DNA of 58,001 nucleotides, taken from NCBI GenBank assembly GCA_900660155.1, contig CABFPE010000075.1:1913218-1971218 (forward strand), in the 5' to 3' direction. The stretch comes from Hofstenia miamia (lineage: Eukaryota > Xenacoelomorpha > Acoela > Hofsteniidae). Positions 13,255 to 24,272 of this stretch are shown here, one piece after another (position 1 is the first letter of the stretch; each line of letters begins with the position of its first letter). Both the position numbers and the translations under genes were made by a program. The notes under the pieces were generated by a model, which was not told the origin of the DNA, ran no database searches, and saw only the letters and a program-made list of their open reading frames with translations.

Positions 13255-13390
13255 GTGAAACTTTGGGAAGCTGTAATAACACTGATGTTGTTTCCAGTTT
13301 TGGTGCTTCTGGCATACGTTCTTGACAAAGGAATTTGCAAAAAGAAACGAGTTGCAGACTTATCAGTAGAAGACCCTGCTTTGACAATCA
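13255..13390 (+). CDS. NCX: Na+/Ca2+ exchanger exon: last helix before the loop and short basic XIP-like segment
   Basis: The exon encodes residues 182-226 plus one base. VKLWEAVITLMLFPVLVLLA (182-201) matches the NCX1 stretch that ends in the last helix before the large cytoplasmic loop. It is followed by YVLDKGICKKKRVADLSVED. The KKKR at 210-213 sits where NCX1 has its XIP autoregulatory segment, which is about 20 residues and rich in Lys, Arg and Tyr. Here it is much shorter and lacks the tyrosines. The acceptor is tttag before 13255, in phase 0. The donor is ATCA|gtagga at 13391, a weak match to consensus. If the intron were retained, translation would stop eight codons into it. The phase-1 end joins correctly to the next exon (A|AT, Asn227). 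Confidence 0.9.
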
Positions 13391-15283
13391 GTAGGATTCT
13401 TCGATTTTATTAGTGTCTAAACTGAGATTTCAAAACACATAAGAATTGTATTTAAGGGGTTTCTAATCTTGTTGCTTAAAAATTTAATGAGTTCTGATAT
13501 GAATAGCTTACATTTAGCTCATTTTTTTAAATAGTTTCTTCTGCTCAGTAGAGTATTTGCATATGTCTATGAATCTAAAAATATCCATTGGCTAGTGAAT
13601 TTCTATTTTTTCGAATTTGTTAGATATCGATTGCATTAACCTGCTAAATATTGTTCTCTTCCATTTAGACTAAGTCTCGAAGGCGTTTTTATCTAAAATG
13701 GCATTGCAACTGTAAGGCATAAAACAATTACTCTTCTGCCTCACTATTTTAAGAAATACTTTATTGCATTCAAATTAATAATGCATTACATGCCTATATA
13801 TACTAGTGAAGTGCGGGATGCTACTCGGTACGGGTGGGTGGGCATATATTTTATGTTGTACCGGAGAGTACGGGTAAGCTTTACCATTTCACATTATGTA
13901 TACATTATGATTTTTTTCAAAATTATAATTTTATTATAAAATATTTAAAAATTTAACATATAAAGAAGGCTTGTTTGCAATATTTAGAGTATAACTTAAT
14001 AGAAGTGAATCGCTATACACGAAAGTTTGTGAAGAGTGAAAACAAATTGAAATGCAATTTGAAACATATAAAATAATTTCCCAATTACGAAAGGAAGTTG
14101 ATAATGGACTTTATATAGCACTCTAAGATTACTATAAATGTAAAAAGATATTATGATGATTTCTATTATAGTGAAATAATATTTTCTCGATGAAATGTTT
14201 TAGACATGTACAAAGTGAGCAAAAGTTTAGAATATAGTCACACACAGCTAGACAATTATTTATAATAATTTACATCAGCTAAGACAAGATTATCAAAGTT
14301 CTAACAAATTTGAAACTAGAACTATGCTTAGCCAACTAAGCAATAAATTTTCCAGCGTAAATAGTTGCAGACCTCTCACCATTGGCATATTTGTATTAAT
14401 TCATAAATAAAATGTAAATTTGTTTATCAAAATATGATTAAGTATTGAATTTTAACACATTTAAAACTCCTTGGAAAGCAAATGCTTTGTGAATATACAT
14501 AATAAGATTGTTTAAAATTTAGAGGAGAAAACTTTTAAGCACGCTTTTTTACTTTTTAGTGATGATAAATGTGCAACAATATAAATTTAATGGTATAAAA
14601 TTTCTCACAGAACAATTTTACTAAATACATTTTAGAACTTTTCACCTTTCAAGTGCTTTTCTCTGGATTCGTTATTTTCAAGAACTTAGATAGTTTCAAC
14701 AGAAAATGAAAAGTTATCTTTCAGTTAATTTTCTTTAAGCGAAGCAATATCAATTTCAAGCATGAATGTAATTAATGATCAGTATTCAAAACTGTACTTT
14801 GTTTGGTTTCAAAGCATTTTAGTGTTTAAATTTGATTATTTGTTCCTTTCCCGAACGTTGAACTCGTTTCATGCTAAGCATCCAAAAACAATTCTAAGAC
14901 CATTGTGCATAATAGGTTTTGTTTTTCCTATTGTGTGGATTCCTTAGAGAATAAAAGGTATTTTTTTCATTTTCTAAATGGTGCATTTGCAAATTGTGAA
15001 CTACTTATTCTAAAGCTCCGCATGTTCAATCAAATTATATTTAAATCTGAAATATCAGCGCAAAAAGTGTGATATGGCAGCATAAATGTCATTAAATTGC
15101 AGCATGGCTAGTTCCTAGTTATAAGCAATGCATTACCTCAGTAAAATATATGAATAAACCTCAGCAGTTGGTTCTTATCCGCAAAACATTATTATTGTCT
15201 ATATTTTATTAGCATTTACATCCATTTTAAAAGAAGTAGTACATCTAAGTATTTAAAAAGCTTTAAAGTATGCTTTAGCAATG

Positions 15284-15320
15284 TATATATATATATATAT
15301 ATATTTATTTATTTATTTAT
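15284..15320. repeat. (AT)n followed by (TTTA)n
   Basis: An AT array of about 20 bases passes into four TTTA units. It abuts the left end of the MITE-like element. Confidence 0.9.
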
Positions 15321-15850
15321 GCGGACGCTAAGTATAAATCACCAAATATATACGGGCGCTCTAGTAAAGGCTGTCAAATATATAATATATATGAGCGCTA
15401 AGTAAGCACGTAGTTACTGACACTGATGAAAAACTGGCCAGAGTCAGACATATTCCGGCTGAAATCGGCATCTTTTAAATGACCGGAAGCGGACCTCATT
15501 TTCTCTGGGAAGAATTGCTAATATCGACTTGAAAAAAATATCAGATATTGAACAACCCCCAAATTTTTAAAAATGTGAAAATTTGATCTAAAACGCATTC
15601 ATGATTGTTGAAATGGCAATAAATTTTTCAACTATATTTTTCATTTTTTCATTTTTTTTATTTGTTGGGAATTGCTCTCCTTGAGCCCAAATTTGGTGTG
15701 TGGCTATTAAATGAACCCTAAGGCTATCGTGCATAATCAATTTGTGATTTTTTTGACGCTAACCGGCCGAAATGCTTGCGGGCGCTACGTATCGGGAAAA
15801 TCAGTTTTCGCGGGTGTTCAGTATAAAACCCGTAGTACTTAGCGCCTGTA
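15321..15850. mobile_element. MITE-like element with GCGCTAAGTA termini
   Basis: This 530-base segment stands out from the intron by its CpG content and lies exactly between two AT arrays. The left end reads gcggacgctaagta (15321-15334). The right end, read on the other strand, is tacaggcgctaagtactacg (15831-15850), so the termini are imperfect inverted repeats around GCGCTAAGTA. The same core recurs inside, at gagcgctaagta (15393-15404), with the related gggcgct at 15354-15360 and 15779-15785. Repeated subterminal motifs are typical of transposase-binding sites. It has no open frame, so it would be non-autonomous. The target-site duplication cannot be told apart from the flanking AT repeats. 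The family is not known to me. Confidence 0.6.
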
Positions 15851-15873
15851 TATATATATATATATATATATAT
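15849..15873. repeat. (AT)n microsatellite
   Basis: An AT array abuts the right end of the MITE-like element. Element insertion into AT arrays, or (AT)n growth from a TA target, would explain the pairing. Confidence 0.9.
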
Positions 15874-15980
15874 GGGTCATTATTTATATAATGAAGTTTG
15901 CTTGTCCCTTTCGTTACGTTAACATTGAATGTCTGTAGATTTACATTTATGCAAAGAAAACCATTATTAGTGCATGATTC

Positions 15981-16008
15981 TATATATATATATATATATG
16001 TATATATA
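15981..16008. repeat. (AT)n microsatellite
   Basis: About 28 bases of AT units, with one G interruption near the end. Confidence 0.9.
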
Positions 16009-17527
16009 GAACTTTGTTGTACTTCTATTTAATTATTTATACTGGATAAAGTATCAATGTAGGTATGAGAATCAAATGTCTTTTGCCAATATTTTTGTTT
16101 ATGCTTCAGATGGTAATATAACTTCTATAAATTCTTTAGGTAATGATTAATTATTTGCTATCTAATATAATACAATGGATATTAATGTCTTTTATTTTGT
16201 ACTTGTTGTACTAAACTCGGTATAAACTAATGGTTTTTCTTTTGAAGTGTTTTGAATCTAGTAATTGGAAAGGACTTTATCCTTAATCTAGTCTATTTAT
16301 TTTACACTTAAAATAAAATTCCTCTTCTGAACAAAAATTTTCATTAGAAAAACAGAATCAAAAAATGTAATTGAATAATTAACCAAAATTTTGTAAATTG
16401 CGTTGTTATAAAATTCATATTGAATAGAAAACATGAATGATTCAATAGCATTACGAATGTAATGGTTTATTGCTCCTGTCACCCCTTTTTTTCATTTATC
16501 CATACAAATACATGTGCATATGCATGCATATGCATATATGTTTTTTATGTATACCGTACGCGTATTTATAAAGAGCTTACATAAGTGACTAGGTTTCAAA
16601 CATTTTTGCACTCAAACAAATATTTTGTCTAATATTCCATTTGACCATTGATCAATGAAGCCTCAAGAGCTTACTACAATGATGATGAAGAAAATTTACA
16701 ATGAAATGACGTAGGCAAAACATGAAATTAAAAAAAGTTGTCCGAAAAACTTTCGAAGAATGTGACAATATTCACCATCATCTTCAAAGAATCCATGATT
16801 CAACATGTTAAAGATTTTCATTATATGTTATAACCCTGATTGAACTGACAATTTGAGTGAAGTAATATTGTTAACAATAAATCACAGTAAATCCAAATCC
16901 TATGGATGAATTGTGCCAAATTTTCAAATATACTGATTTGAAATTACTATATTTAACTTAAAAGCATTTCAAAAATGTTATGATATTTATTGCATATCAA
17001 ATCGAAATAGATCCAAGGTCATAAACCAGTCCACACCTTTTAGTTTCTTACTGACATTAACTTAGTTAGAAAATTAGTACGACGGGGCTATTTGCCATAA
17101 TGTAAATTCAATTGTAAGTGGAAGGTTTTGTTTGATAGCCTTTCATGTAAGCGACTAGCTCTTAATTAATACAAATGTTATATTCGTTACACTTGACGAT
17201 GATGCTGAGATTTAATCCCATTCTTTTGTTTCTGTTTAGCCATTGCCACCAGTTTTCTTTAATAAAATATTGTATTTGTTTTATTGAAGCCACTTGAATG
17301 ATGAAATGTATATATGCTTCAACAATCAATTGTTAATTAAATTAATTTTCCTTTTCAAATGCGTTGCAATGATATATTAATTACAATTTGAATGCACTAA
17401 AATTCTTATAAATGTCAGCCTAGATCTAATTTTCTATATGATATCTATCATTTTGCCTTCCTTATTGATAGATTTATATTAAAAAATCAAACTTTAAAAA
17501 CATTATCTACATTGTTCCCTTATTTAG

Positions 17528-17611
17528 ATGGTGATCAGTTAGATTTGGCCAGCTCAAGAAATTCAGGACATGTAGACAAAACACAAGTGGCAAAGATTTT
17601 ACAATCAATTG
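17528..17611 (+). CDS. NCX: Na+/Ca2+ exchanger exon: start of the cytoplasmic loop
   Basis: This 84-base exon encodes residues 227-254 plus one base. Its first two bases complete the split codon from the previous exon (A|AT). The product segment, NGDQLDLASSRNSGHVDKTQ followed by VAKILQSIG, is hydrophilic and cytosolic. The VAKILQSIG stretch lines up by position with the ARILKEL region of NCX1 that precedes the RA(F/W)..R..ATR motif. Sequence similarity alone would be weak. Support comes from the phase fit on both sides (phase 1 in, phase 1 out), the acceptor tatttag before 17528 and the donor ATTG|gtattt. The corresponding NCX1 segment is clearly longer, so this exchanger has a compact first part of the loop. 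Confidence 0.78.
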
Positions 17612-17709
17612 GTATTTACAATTATTATATTATTAAGTTCACAAAAACGATAATAATAAATGTTTTATCTACTACCTTATTATTGGGTGAAGGAAATTGA
17701 CTGTGGAAC

Positions 17710-19240
17710 ATATTCTCAAATTTTCTGTGAAGATGTATTCGTGTTCTTAGTCTTTATAGAGTACATGGTTGACATTCTAGAATAACACTAGAAAGAGGAT
17801 TATTGCCATTATCAGCAGTATCTATAGGTAAAGCGTTGTTGCTGATCTTGGAAACATGCTGAATTGATGCATAATTTCCAATCACCTTAGCCATAACAGC
17901 TTTAGTCTGAAAGCAATCAATTTTTGTCTTAGGGTATTTCAGCAGCCACCCTATATGGAAAGGAATACCACAATATGTTTATTATTGTGCTTTGAATCTA
18001 CGCAGCAGTTAGGGGTCAGTATTAACATGACTCATCAAAAGGTAGCTTCTCATCAATTTGACATCAGGATTTAACTTCAATAGAGTAATTAGTTGTGATC
18101 CTCTATCAACATGTTGTCTAAAATTTTTCTCAACGCACTAATTCTCTCCATATTCCACCAAATGCTTTCTAGGAACAAAATCAGATTTCCTATATCTAAT
18201 GAAATTACTACAATCTGCAAACTTAACCATGATGAGCGTTAGAGATTGATATCTGTAAGTCATCAAAGCTAAAATTAAAAAGAATGGGTCATTAATATTA
18301 ATTTTTGGAACTCCACATTTAGGAAAAATTTTTTTTGGATATTTGTCAATCAATTGTTGGGAAATGACTATATTCAAGCAGTAAATCCACGTACAAGTAA
18401 ATTATCCTACGATTCAAATGTATAATTTTCTGAGTTGACAAAAAAACACAGAATATTGATTCAATCAAAATCAAGCATATCAATGGGCCAGCAGATTTCA
18501 AAAATTTTCAGCAAAGCAGATTCAGTGTATCCTCTAGTTCTAAAAGCACACTATTTTTAGGCAGTCATCTTTTATAAGGCTGTTTCAAAAATGATTCATA
18601 GAGCAACTTATTCAAGCTTCTTTACGGATTTAGGTCGTAAGCATGAGGACCACTGGCATTTTTCGGCACTGAAAAATCATGAAAGGACTATATAAATTTA
18701 AGTAAATACATTTACTGATGTAAAATTCAATAAATAGTGAATATTCATAGAGAAACTGTTATCATTTTATGAGAAATTCCAACTCGGTAAGTAAACAAAT
18801 CCAGACGACAATTTTTTAATTTTTAACAGTGAATAGTAGACCTGGTTTGGACTGATGCTCGAATTTCATCACAAGGGATTGTTTCGGGTTAAACATAACC
18901 ATCATTTGTTGAAATGCCAGCATAAAATTCATTAAAAGCATTCGTGACCAGTGAAATTTAAGGAATCGGGTCTGTTTTCTTATGATCAGCATTAATCATT
19001 TTCAACCACGATGCTGTACCCATTTAACACTTAGTATTCTTTAGGTTGTCTTGAATAAGGGTATTAAATTGTGACTGAATTTTAGCAGCTCTCCTAGTCT
19101 TTCCTGACTCTGTTGTAGTAAGTACTTTGTGATAAGGAGTTTCTTTATCAGTTTGATAATGTACACCCAAAATTTTTGGGAAAATCTCATTTTCCTCAAA
19201 TGCAGAAATAATCGTATAGATATACACGGAAGACATGGCG
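17710..19240 (-). mobile_element. Probable LINE remnant (endonuclease-RT linker and RT pieces)
   Basis: On the minus strand, broken frames give segments in the order expected of a LINE polyprotein. Near 18.9-19.2 kb there is a linker-like part with ISLVTNAFNEFYAG, resembling the 'AxxFNxFFxxI' stretch before the reverse transcriptase. Near 18.2-18.4 kb is a segment reading FPKCGVPKININDPFFLILA and then VKFADCSNFIRYRKS. This resembles the RT blocks GVPQGS..GPLLFLI..ND and FADD, with the second aspartate of the catalytic pair changed to Cys. Stops and shifts separate the pieces, so the element is dead. The resemblance is partial. Another decayed gene is possible. Confidence 0.45.
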
Positions 19241-19344
19241 CATAAATATATCTGTAGCAGTGATGCAATGGTAAAATCTGTCAGAGGGACAGATTCCTTT
19301 CAAGTAGAATCTTCGGGGCCAAATATTGTTTGAGGTCGTTTGTT

Positions 19345-19597
19345 AATGTTGGATCGCAATACTCCACTCTCCAACAGGGTAGGATCCGGCCTGCGGGCCG
19401 CCACCATGTCATAAAACATCGCTCATCTAGACAAGGGTTGATTCATATTATGAATGTGATCTCTAATGAATTACATATATTTTAGCATTGCCATTTGATA
19501 TTTGTCCCGTTGATTTGCGTATTATAAATTATGAACCAATTAAGACAGAGTGTCATTACAAAAAATTTCTTATAAAGACAATATGAAGTTATAGCTT
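19345..19597. repeat. 253-bp tandem duplication, copy 1 (hAT-like GC-rich core)
   Basis: This copy and the next are direct, adjacent and the same length. They start with aatgttggatcgcaatactc and end with gaagttatagctt. Differences are few, for example caacagggt against cgactgggt near the left end and atatattttagc against ataatttttggc in the middle. Each copy carries a GC-rich hairpin (cggcc-tgcg-ggccg). Read on the minus strand it gives ggcccgcaggccggatcc, a text common near the ends of hAT-type elements. Confidence 0.93.
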
Positions 19598-19850
19598 AAT
19601 GTTGGATCGCAATACTCCACTCTCCGACTGGGTAGGATCCGGCCTGCGGGCCGCCACCATGTCATAAAACATCGCTCATCTAGACAAGGGTTGATTCATA
19701 TTATGAATGTGATCTCTAATGAATTACATAATTTTTGGCATTGTCATTTGATATTTGTCCCGTTGATTTGCGTATTATAAATTATGAACCAATTAAGACA
19801 GAGTGTCATTACAAAAAATTTCTTATAAAGACAATATGAAGTTATAGCTT
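19598..19850. repeat. 253-bp tandem duplication, copy 2
   Basis: This is the second unit of the duplication, offset by exactly 253 bases, with the same GC-rich hairpin and the same right end. The sequence continues into unrelated intron after 19850. The divergence between copies shows the duplication is real and not very recent. Confidence 0.93.
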
Positions 19851-21158
19851 TTGAGTTGTGACATCATAATTTATATCTTTCAAGTCACCAGCCGCTGTAA
19901 TAATATGATTAAAATCGAATCGTGATTCTAAGTAAAATCTCAGTTAAAAATTACAAGTCTTCGTCAAGTAAAATTAACAAGCAAATGCTCGAATTTCATT
20001 TCGCTGCAAAAGATCAAAATATCTGGCAAATGCTTTATTTTGGATTTCAATGATATCATATGAACAGGCTTAAGAGTAATCATAAAATCTTTAGCTGATC
20101 TCATTCTCAATAAATAAATAGTGAGAGGCAATGCATAAAAGTTCAAAATACAATTTCTGCAAAAGAAGATAATTTTTTTCCAATCAAAGATGGGGTAATA
20201 ATGAGATTTATTACAAACAAGTTTATAAATCTTGAAAATGCAAATTGAGGTTTCTCTACCAGCTAAATTTTCTATTAACGCATACACAAATTTGAATGAT
20301 TGCTTCAATTATATCAAAGCGAATCTTGCATTTATCAAAAATGCTTTGTTTTAGATTTGCATAGTTATATTTAATCTAATTGGATTTTAATTGTCACATT
20401 TTCGAGGAAAAATTTTCCAGCTTTAAAACGAATTTTTGAAGTTCATACAAGTTTTGCTTTTAATTTAATTTCAAATTAACGCAGAATATTTTTTTAAGTT
20501 TCAACCTGCAGGCAAATTGCTTACAATAAGAGAATTTAGCATATATTGGAAAATTTTACGGAATATAAAATTAAAGTAAACATTTGACTTGTAAAATATT
20601 CATTAAAATATTCAAACGTGTACTTTTAACAGTTGCTTATTGTTTGGACTTGTTGTCAAGAGAATGAATTATTTATATGGTACTGAGAAATATAATTGCC
20701 AGTGCAGTTTTTAATGATAAGCAGCTTTCCAGATTTCTATCGTAAGATTGGAAAAATACACTGTTAATAAATTTCAGTTATTCGAACTTCATTGACATAC
20801 TGCTAAAGTTTCTCAATATCTCGCGATATATGAATATTCTCTTGCTAACAAAATGGTATGAACACCTTAGTAGATAAAACAATGGATCAAATTAGCTCAA
20901 CCACAAAATTTTTTTAAAAGGCATTCAATAATATATGAATAATATTATTAAAAACTTGGTATTTATCCTATACAACATTCCGTAAATGTCGTTTGTTTAA
21001 TTATATGTTTAAAAATTGCTCTAGTTAATATAATTTTAGGACAACTGTAAACTTTAATAAAAACGTTTTTGCAGCCGACAAAACCTTAAATGTATTATTA
21101 AAGTGATTGTCTACATTTATCAATGTTGTCATTTAAGCATAAAAAATATAATAAATAG

Positions 21159-21319
21159 GTGATAATGCTGATGTGACACCTGAAGTAGCTGCCCAAATAG
21201 TTTCCATGCGTGTGCAGGAAGAGATGCCCCATAGCAGAGCTTGGCATCGTGTTTCAGCGACAAGATCTATCATGGGGGTGAAGAAGACAAATCAGAAAAT
21301 TGGTGAAGATCTTATTCAG
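21159..21319 (+). CDS. NCX: Na+/Ca2+ exchanger exon: conserved loop motif before CBD1
   Basis: The exon encodes residues 255-308. The first two bases complete a glycine codon (G|GT). The sequence DNADVTPEVAAQIVSMRVQE is followed by EMPHSRAWHRVSATRSIMGV. In NCX1 the matching stretch is RAFYRIQATRLMTGAG, just ahead of the first Calx-beta domain, so this anchors the loop alignment (R281, A282, R285, A288, T289, R290). The segment is cytosolic and probably helical and amphipathic. It lies at the membrane side of CBD1. The acceptor is aaatag before 21159 and the donor is ATTCAG|gtaagt, a strong site. It ends in phase 0, which fits the following exon. Confidence 0.92.
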
Positions 21320-21709
21320 GTAAGTCTTTACAGTAAAAATATTTTCTCATATTTTGAAAATGAATAATTTTGAATGCATCAGTCAGACGTTGTGTGTACA
21401 TACAGTTAACAAAGTATTAGTCATAGAATTATAGAATGGGTAGTATTAGAATTAAGTTTTACCAATGATTGGATTTTAGTTAAATAAATCGTTTTGTTAG
21501 TTGACTATTTCACACTTTTCAATGTTAGTAGCTATTTCGTAATTCGTTATTTTTGAGGTTTTAGCAACTACTATCGCATATTTACATGAAATTTCGCAGT
21601 ACATTGTATTGTTAGCAGCTGTTGTCTGAATTAGCAAGCGTCTTGGTAGTTTCTTGACTTGTTAATAATAGCAAGAAAAAATAAATGTGCAGCTTTTTTA
21701 TTTTTATTA

Positions 21710-22735
21710 TTAAATAGATTTATTACCTTAATACAGATCTACAAATATTTTAAACAGTCAACAAAATCATCTATGGAATGATGAACTGCAAGATGTTTGG
21801 CATGAATTGCATGTTTTTTGACAATGCTATAATCGTATGAATAAGTTTGCCAATCGAGTGATGCGGGTAAAATAGAAGTAAGCTGTCTCTGATTTCTTAA
21901 CACGTATTACTTGAAAAAGATTAAAAATTTTAGTACGTAATCCTGGGTGGTTTGGGTAATATAAAGATATATAATCAAAAGCATTGAGATCCAAGCGGTT
22001 TGTTAGAAGTTTGCTAAATAAAGCAAATCATAAAATTGAAATAGTAGAGGAACTCTGGGAATAAGTTGAGGCTAAGAAGTCTAGTTTTTTTAGTTTCCAA
22101 TATTTTGAATCAACTTAGTACATCGACGCTGTAAACGTTCTAATTTATCAACATCTTTTGAGGATGGAAACCAAATCTGAAATGCATACATAAAGGAATT
22201 CAGGATTAAAAATTGTAAAATATGTTTTTTGTGGTTTGAGGTATTAAAGGGTATTGATCCTCTTTAATCATATAAAAGAGTGATTAAATTTTTCAGACAC
22301 ATGTAAAGTCCAGCATAAATCATGACACACCAAGATCTTTAAAATATGAAATAGGCCTAAATATTGAACCATTAATTTGAATAGACGACTCCGATGTAGG
22401 ATAAGAGATATACTCGCATTTTTTTATTAAATATCATTTTGTTATTTTGCCCAAACTACAAGAACAAAGTAATCATCCTCAATATTGCGTAAAGATGGAG
22501 AAACATTTTTAGGTAATCAGCGTATAAGACGGAATGTCATTTATAAATATTAGAAATAACACCACTGGTAACATGTAACAGACAGGATCGACAAGAATTT
22601 ACGCTAACATATTGAACTAGATTTGTCTAAAAATATTCCCACAAATACCGAAAGTGCGCAACTTATGTATTAGTAGTCCATGTGGGACTGAATCGAACGC
22701 TTTACGAAAATCAAGGACGTAAGAATCTTCATATA
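21710..22735 (-). mobile_element. LINE reverse transcriptase remnant (CR1/jockey-like)
   Basis: Read on the minus strand from right to left, the pieces follow RT order. First comes YVLDFRKAFDSVPHGLL (near 22.7 kb), which is the block around the first catalytic Asp. Next is VLFLIFINDIPSYT (near 22.55 kb), the GPLLFLIFINDI block. Then QIWFPSSKDVDKLERLQRRC, followed by TKLIQNIGN (near 22.2-22.1 kb), is the typical thumb or connector text. Last is FALFSKLLTNRLDLNAFDYI (near 22.0 kb), the C-terminal part. Frame breaks and stops interrupt it, and the FADD block is damaged. The fragment therefore has no activity. The 5' part is truncated at an AT array (22739-22760). I am confident of the LINE class and only tentatively assign the clade. 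Confidence 0.82.
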
Positions 22736-22738
22736 GCT

Positions 22739-22760
22739 TATATATATATATATATATATA
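22739..22760. repeat. (AT)n microsatellite
   Basis: A short AT array lies directly at the truncated 5' edge of the minus-strand LINE fragment. Confidence 0.9.
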
Positions 22761-23189
22761 ATCTAAAAATAAACTGAATTTAAATGCTATAAGGCTAATG
22801 GGTTACTGCTCTACTGTGCAGTCTGTGAAACTTCCGTTAAGTATGGTTAACAAAGTATGGCTCTGTGAGACTATCTAGTCCCATGGGATTTGCTGATCCC
22901 AGTCCCATGGGACCGAAAAACCAGAAGGGAATTGATCTGGGATCACCGATTTCAGAATAGTACAAATAATTTTGGCTAATTTTGGTCAACATAGGAAATA
23001 TATTGTTGAATCACTGGGACTATGAGATCTGAAAATTTTATGGGACTGAGATGAGACAAGACTGGGACTAAATAGGAATTAGACTAAAAAAATATTGGTC
23101 TGAAAGAACCCAAAGAACCCTAGAACAAAGTCATGTCTTACATTTATCGTGAAGGTTAAAATTCATCTTACGTTGAAGCATTGTATTGA

Positions 23190-23197
23190 ATATATAT

Positions 23198-23236
<39 letters not shown>

Positions 23237-23237
23237 G
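23190..23237. repeat. (AT)n microsatellite
   Basis: An AT array with minor interruptions. Open frames over it on both strands are artefacts of the repeat. Confidence 0.9.
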
Positions 23238-23788
23238 AGAGGGAAACGGTAAGCGGAATACCTTTCCATTGTACAAATCTATTTTCAGGGACCTGTCCTT
23301 CTACGTTTGGCATCAATGAGTACATTTTATTCATGGAAAAGTTGCAAAATGTTCCCAAAAATACAAATGCCATTTTTGCTCTCATGCTCCCAAAAACTTC
23401 GGTGGAATTTTTGTTATTTTTTATCCTAAGTATAATAAAGTCACCAGAAATATGCTTTTTGAAGTTTTTGTAATTCATCAAGGTGATGTTGTCGTTTCAG
23501 CACTGAATTGTAATATTATGCATGCGTATTTATTAATTGCAGATTGACGGTACCTACCTCTGTAAAAATATTGCCAATATGATTTTTCTAAGCTATATAC
23601 AAATTAGAAGGTACTATGATTTCGGTTGTTTTTTCAAACCACGAAAAATCCCGGAATTTATATTCTAAACATCAGAAGATTGAATGTTTTGTTAAGCGAA
23701 CTCTAATTCATTGAAGACTTTATTAAATAGATTATCTACCAGAAAAAACAGAATAAAATTGAATGTGCATTAATAAAAGACATTTTAG

Positions 23789-23970
23789 ACATTGGACAAG
23801 TTAAAGCACAGAAAAGAATCGTGCTCTTCACATAATGAAGAATTTTCTGAAAGTGATCGCTTAGCAGTCATTGAGTTTACGACTACTACATGTGCAATTT
23901 TTGAAAATGAACAACTGGCTCACTTGACTGTTAGACGATGTGGATGCATGTCCTCTCAAGTAGTAGTCAG
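23789..23970 (+). CDS. NCX: Na+/Ca2+ exchanger exon: first part of Calx-beta domain 1
   Basis: The exon encodes residues 309-368 plus two bases. A charged linker (LDKLKHRKES...NEEFSESDR) leads into the first strands of CBD1: LAVIEFTTTTCAIFENEQLA (333-352), then HLTVRRCG. NCX1 has the same pattern (KIFFEQGTYQCLENCGTVALTIIRRGG), so strands A and B and the conserved RR are recognisable. The glutamate in FENE (E347) lies where NCX1 has a Ca2+ ligand at the start of CBD1. The acceptor is cattttag before 23789 and the donor is GTCAG|gtatat. It ends in phase 2, and the next exon supplies the missing base (AG|T, Ser369). Confidence 0.92.
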
Positions 23971-24033
23971 GTATATTCTTGTGTAGAACATCTTAAATGA
24001 TTTTCAATGTCATGTCAAGAATATATTCTTTTG

Positions 24034-24050
24034 ATATATATATATATATT
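24034..24050. repeat. (AT)n microsatellite, short
   Basis: About eight AT units shortly after the CBD1 exon. Confidence 0.85.
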
Positions 24051-24245
24051 ATCCTAAATGTTTGCTTCCAAAACTGTCAACAGTTTTTGAAGTGTACTTT
24101 ATATTGGATAATTTCTCAACATATTGCTTCATTTTATATTGAACTATACAATTAGATATCTATTTTCTTTTTTAACCATTGCAAAGGTCATTATTTCTAT
24201 TACTTGAAATCTGGAAATCTCATATTACTTTTTTGAAAAATAATA

Positions 24246-24272
24246 TAATATATATATATATATATATATATA
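24246..24272. repeat. (AT)n microsatellite
   Basis: About 27 bases of AT units within intron 7. Confidence 0.9.

Larger units (their letters stand above)
13391..17527 (+). other. NCX intron 4 (4.1 kb)
   Basis: The intron runs from gtagga to tatttag. It contains a MITE-like element at 15.32-15.85 kb and three (AT)n arrays. The rest is AT-rich with no gene. Confidence 0.8.
17612..21158 (+). other. NCX intron 5 (3.5 kb)
   Basis: The intron runs from gtattt to aaatag. It contains a probable LINE remnant (17.7-19.2 kb) and a 253-bp tandem duplication (19.35-19.85 kb). A 114-codon minus-strand open frame at 19964-20308 has no recognisable family and no codon pattern that I would trust. The rest is AT-rich and empty. 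Confidence 0.75.
21320..23788 (+). other. NCX intron 6 (2.5 kb)
   Basis: The intron runs from gtaagt to cattttag. It contains a LINE fragment (21.7-22.7 kb) and two AT arrays. At 22880-23070 the phrase tcccatggga and the phrase tgggact recur several times, probably another repeat fragment. No other gene is present. Confidence 0.8.

Noticed and set aside
19370..19420. ggatcc, a GC-rich run and gccgccaccatg look like a vector BamHI site with a Kozak start.
   Set aside because: The text occurs in two diverged tandem copies embedded in ordinary intron sequence, the ATG frame stops at once, and the minus-strand reading fits hAT-type element ends.
19964..20308. A 114-codon minus-strand open frame.
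   Set aside because: It has no recognisable domain, its residues are those expected of AT-rich random sequence, and there is no sign of splice context or a start signal.
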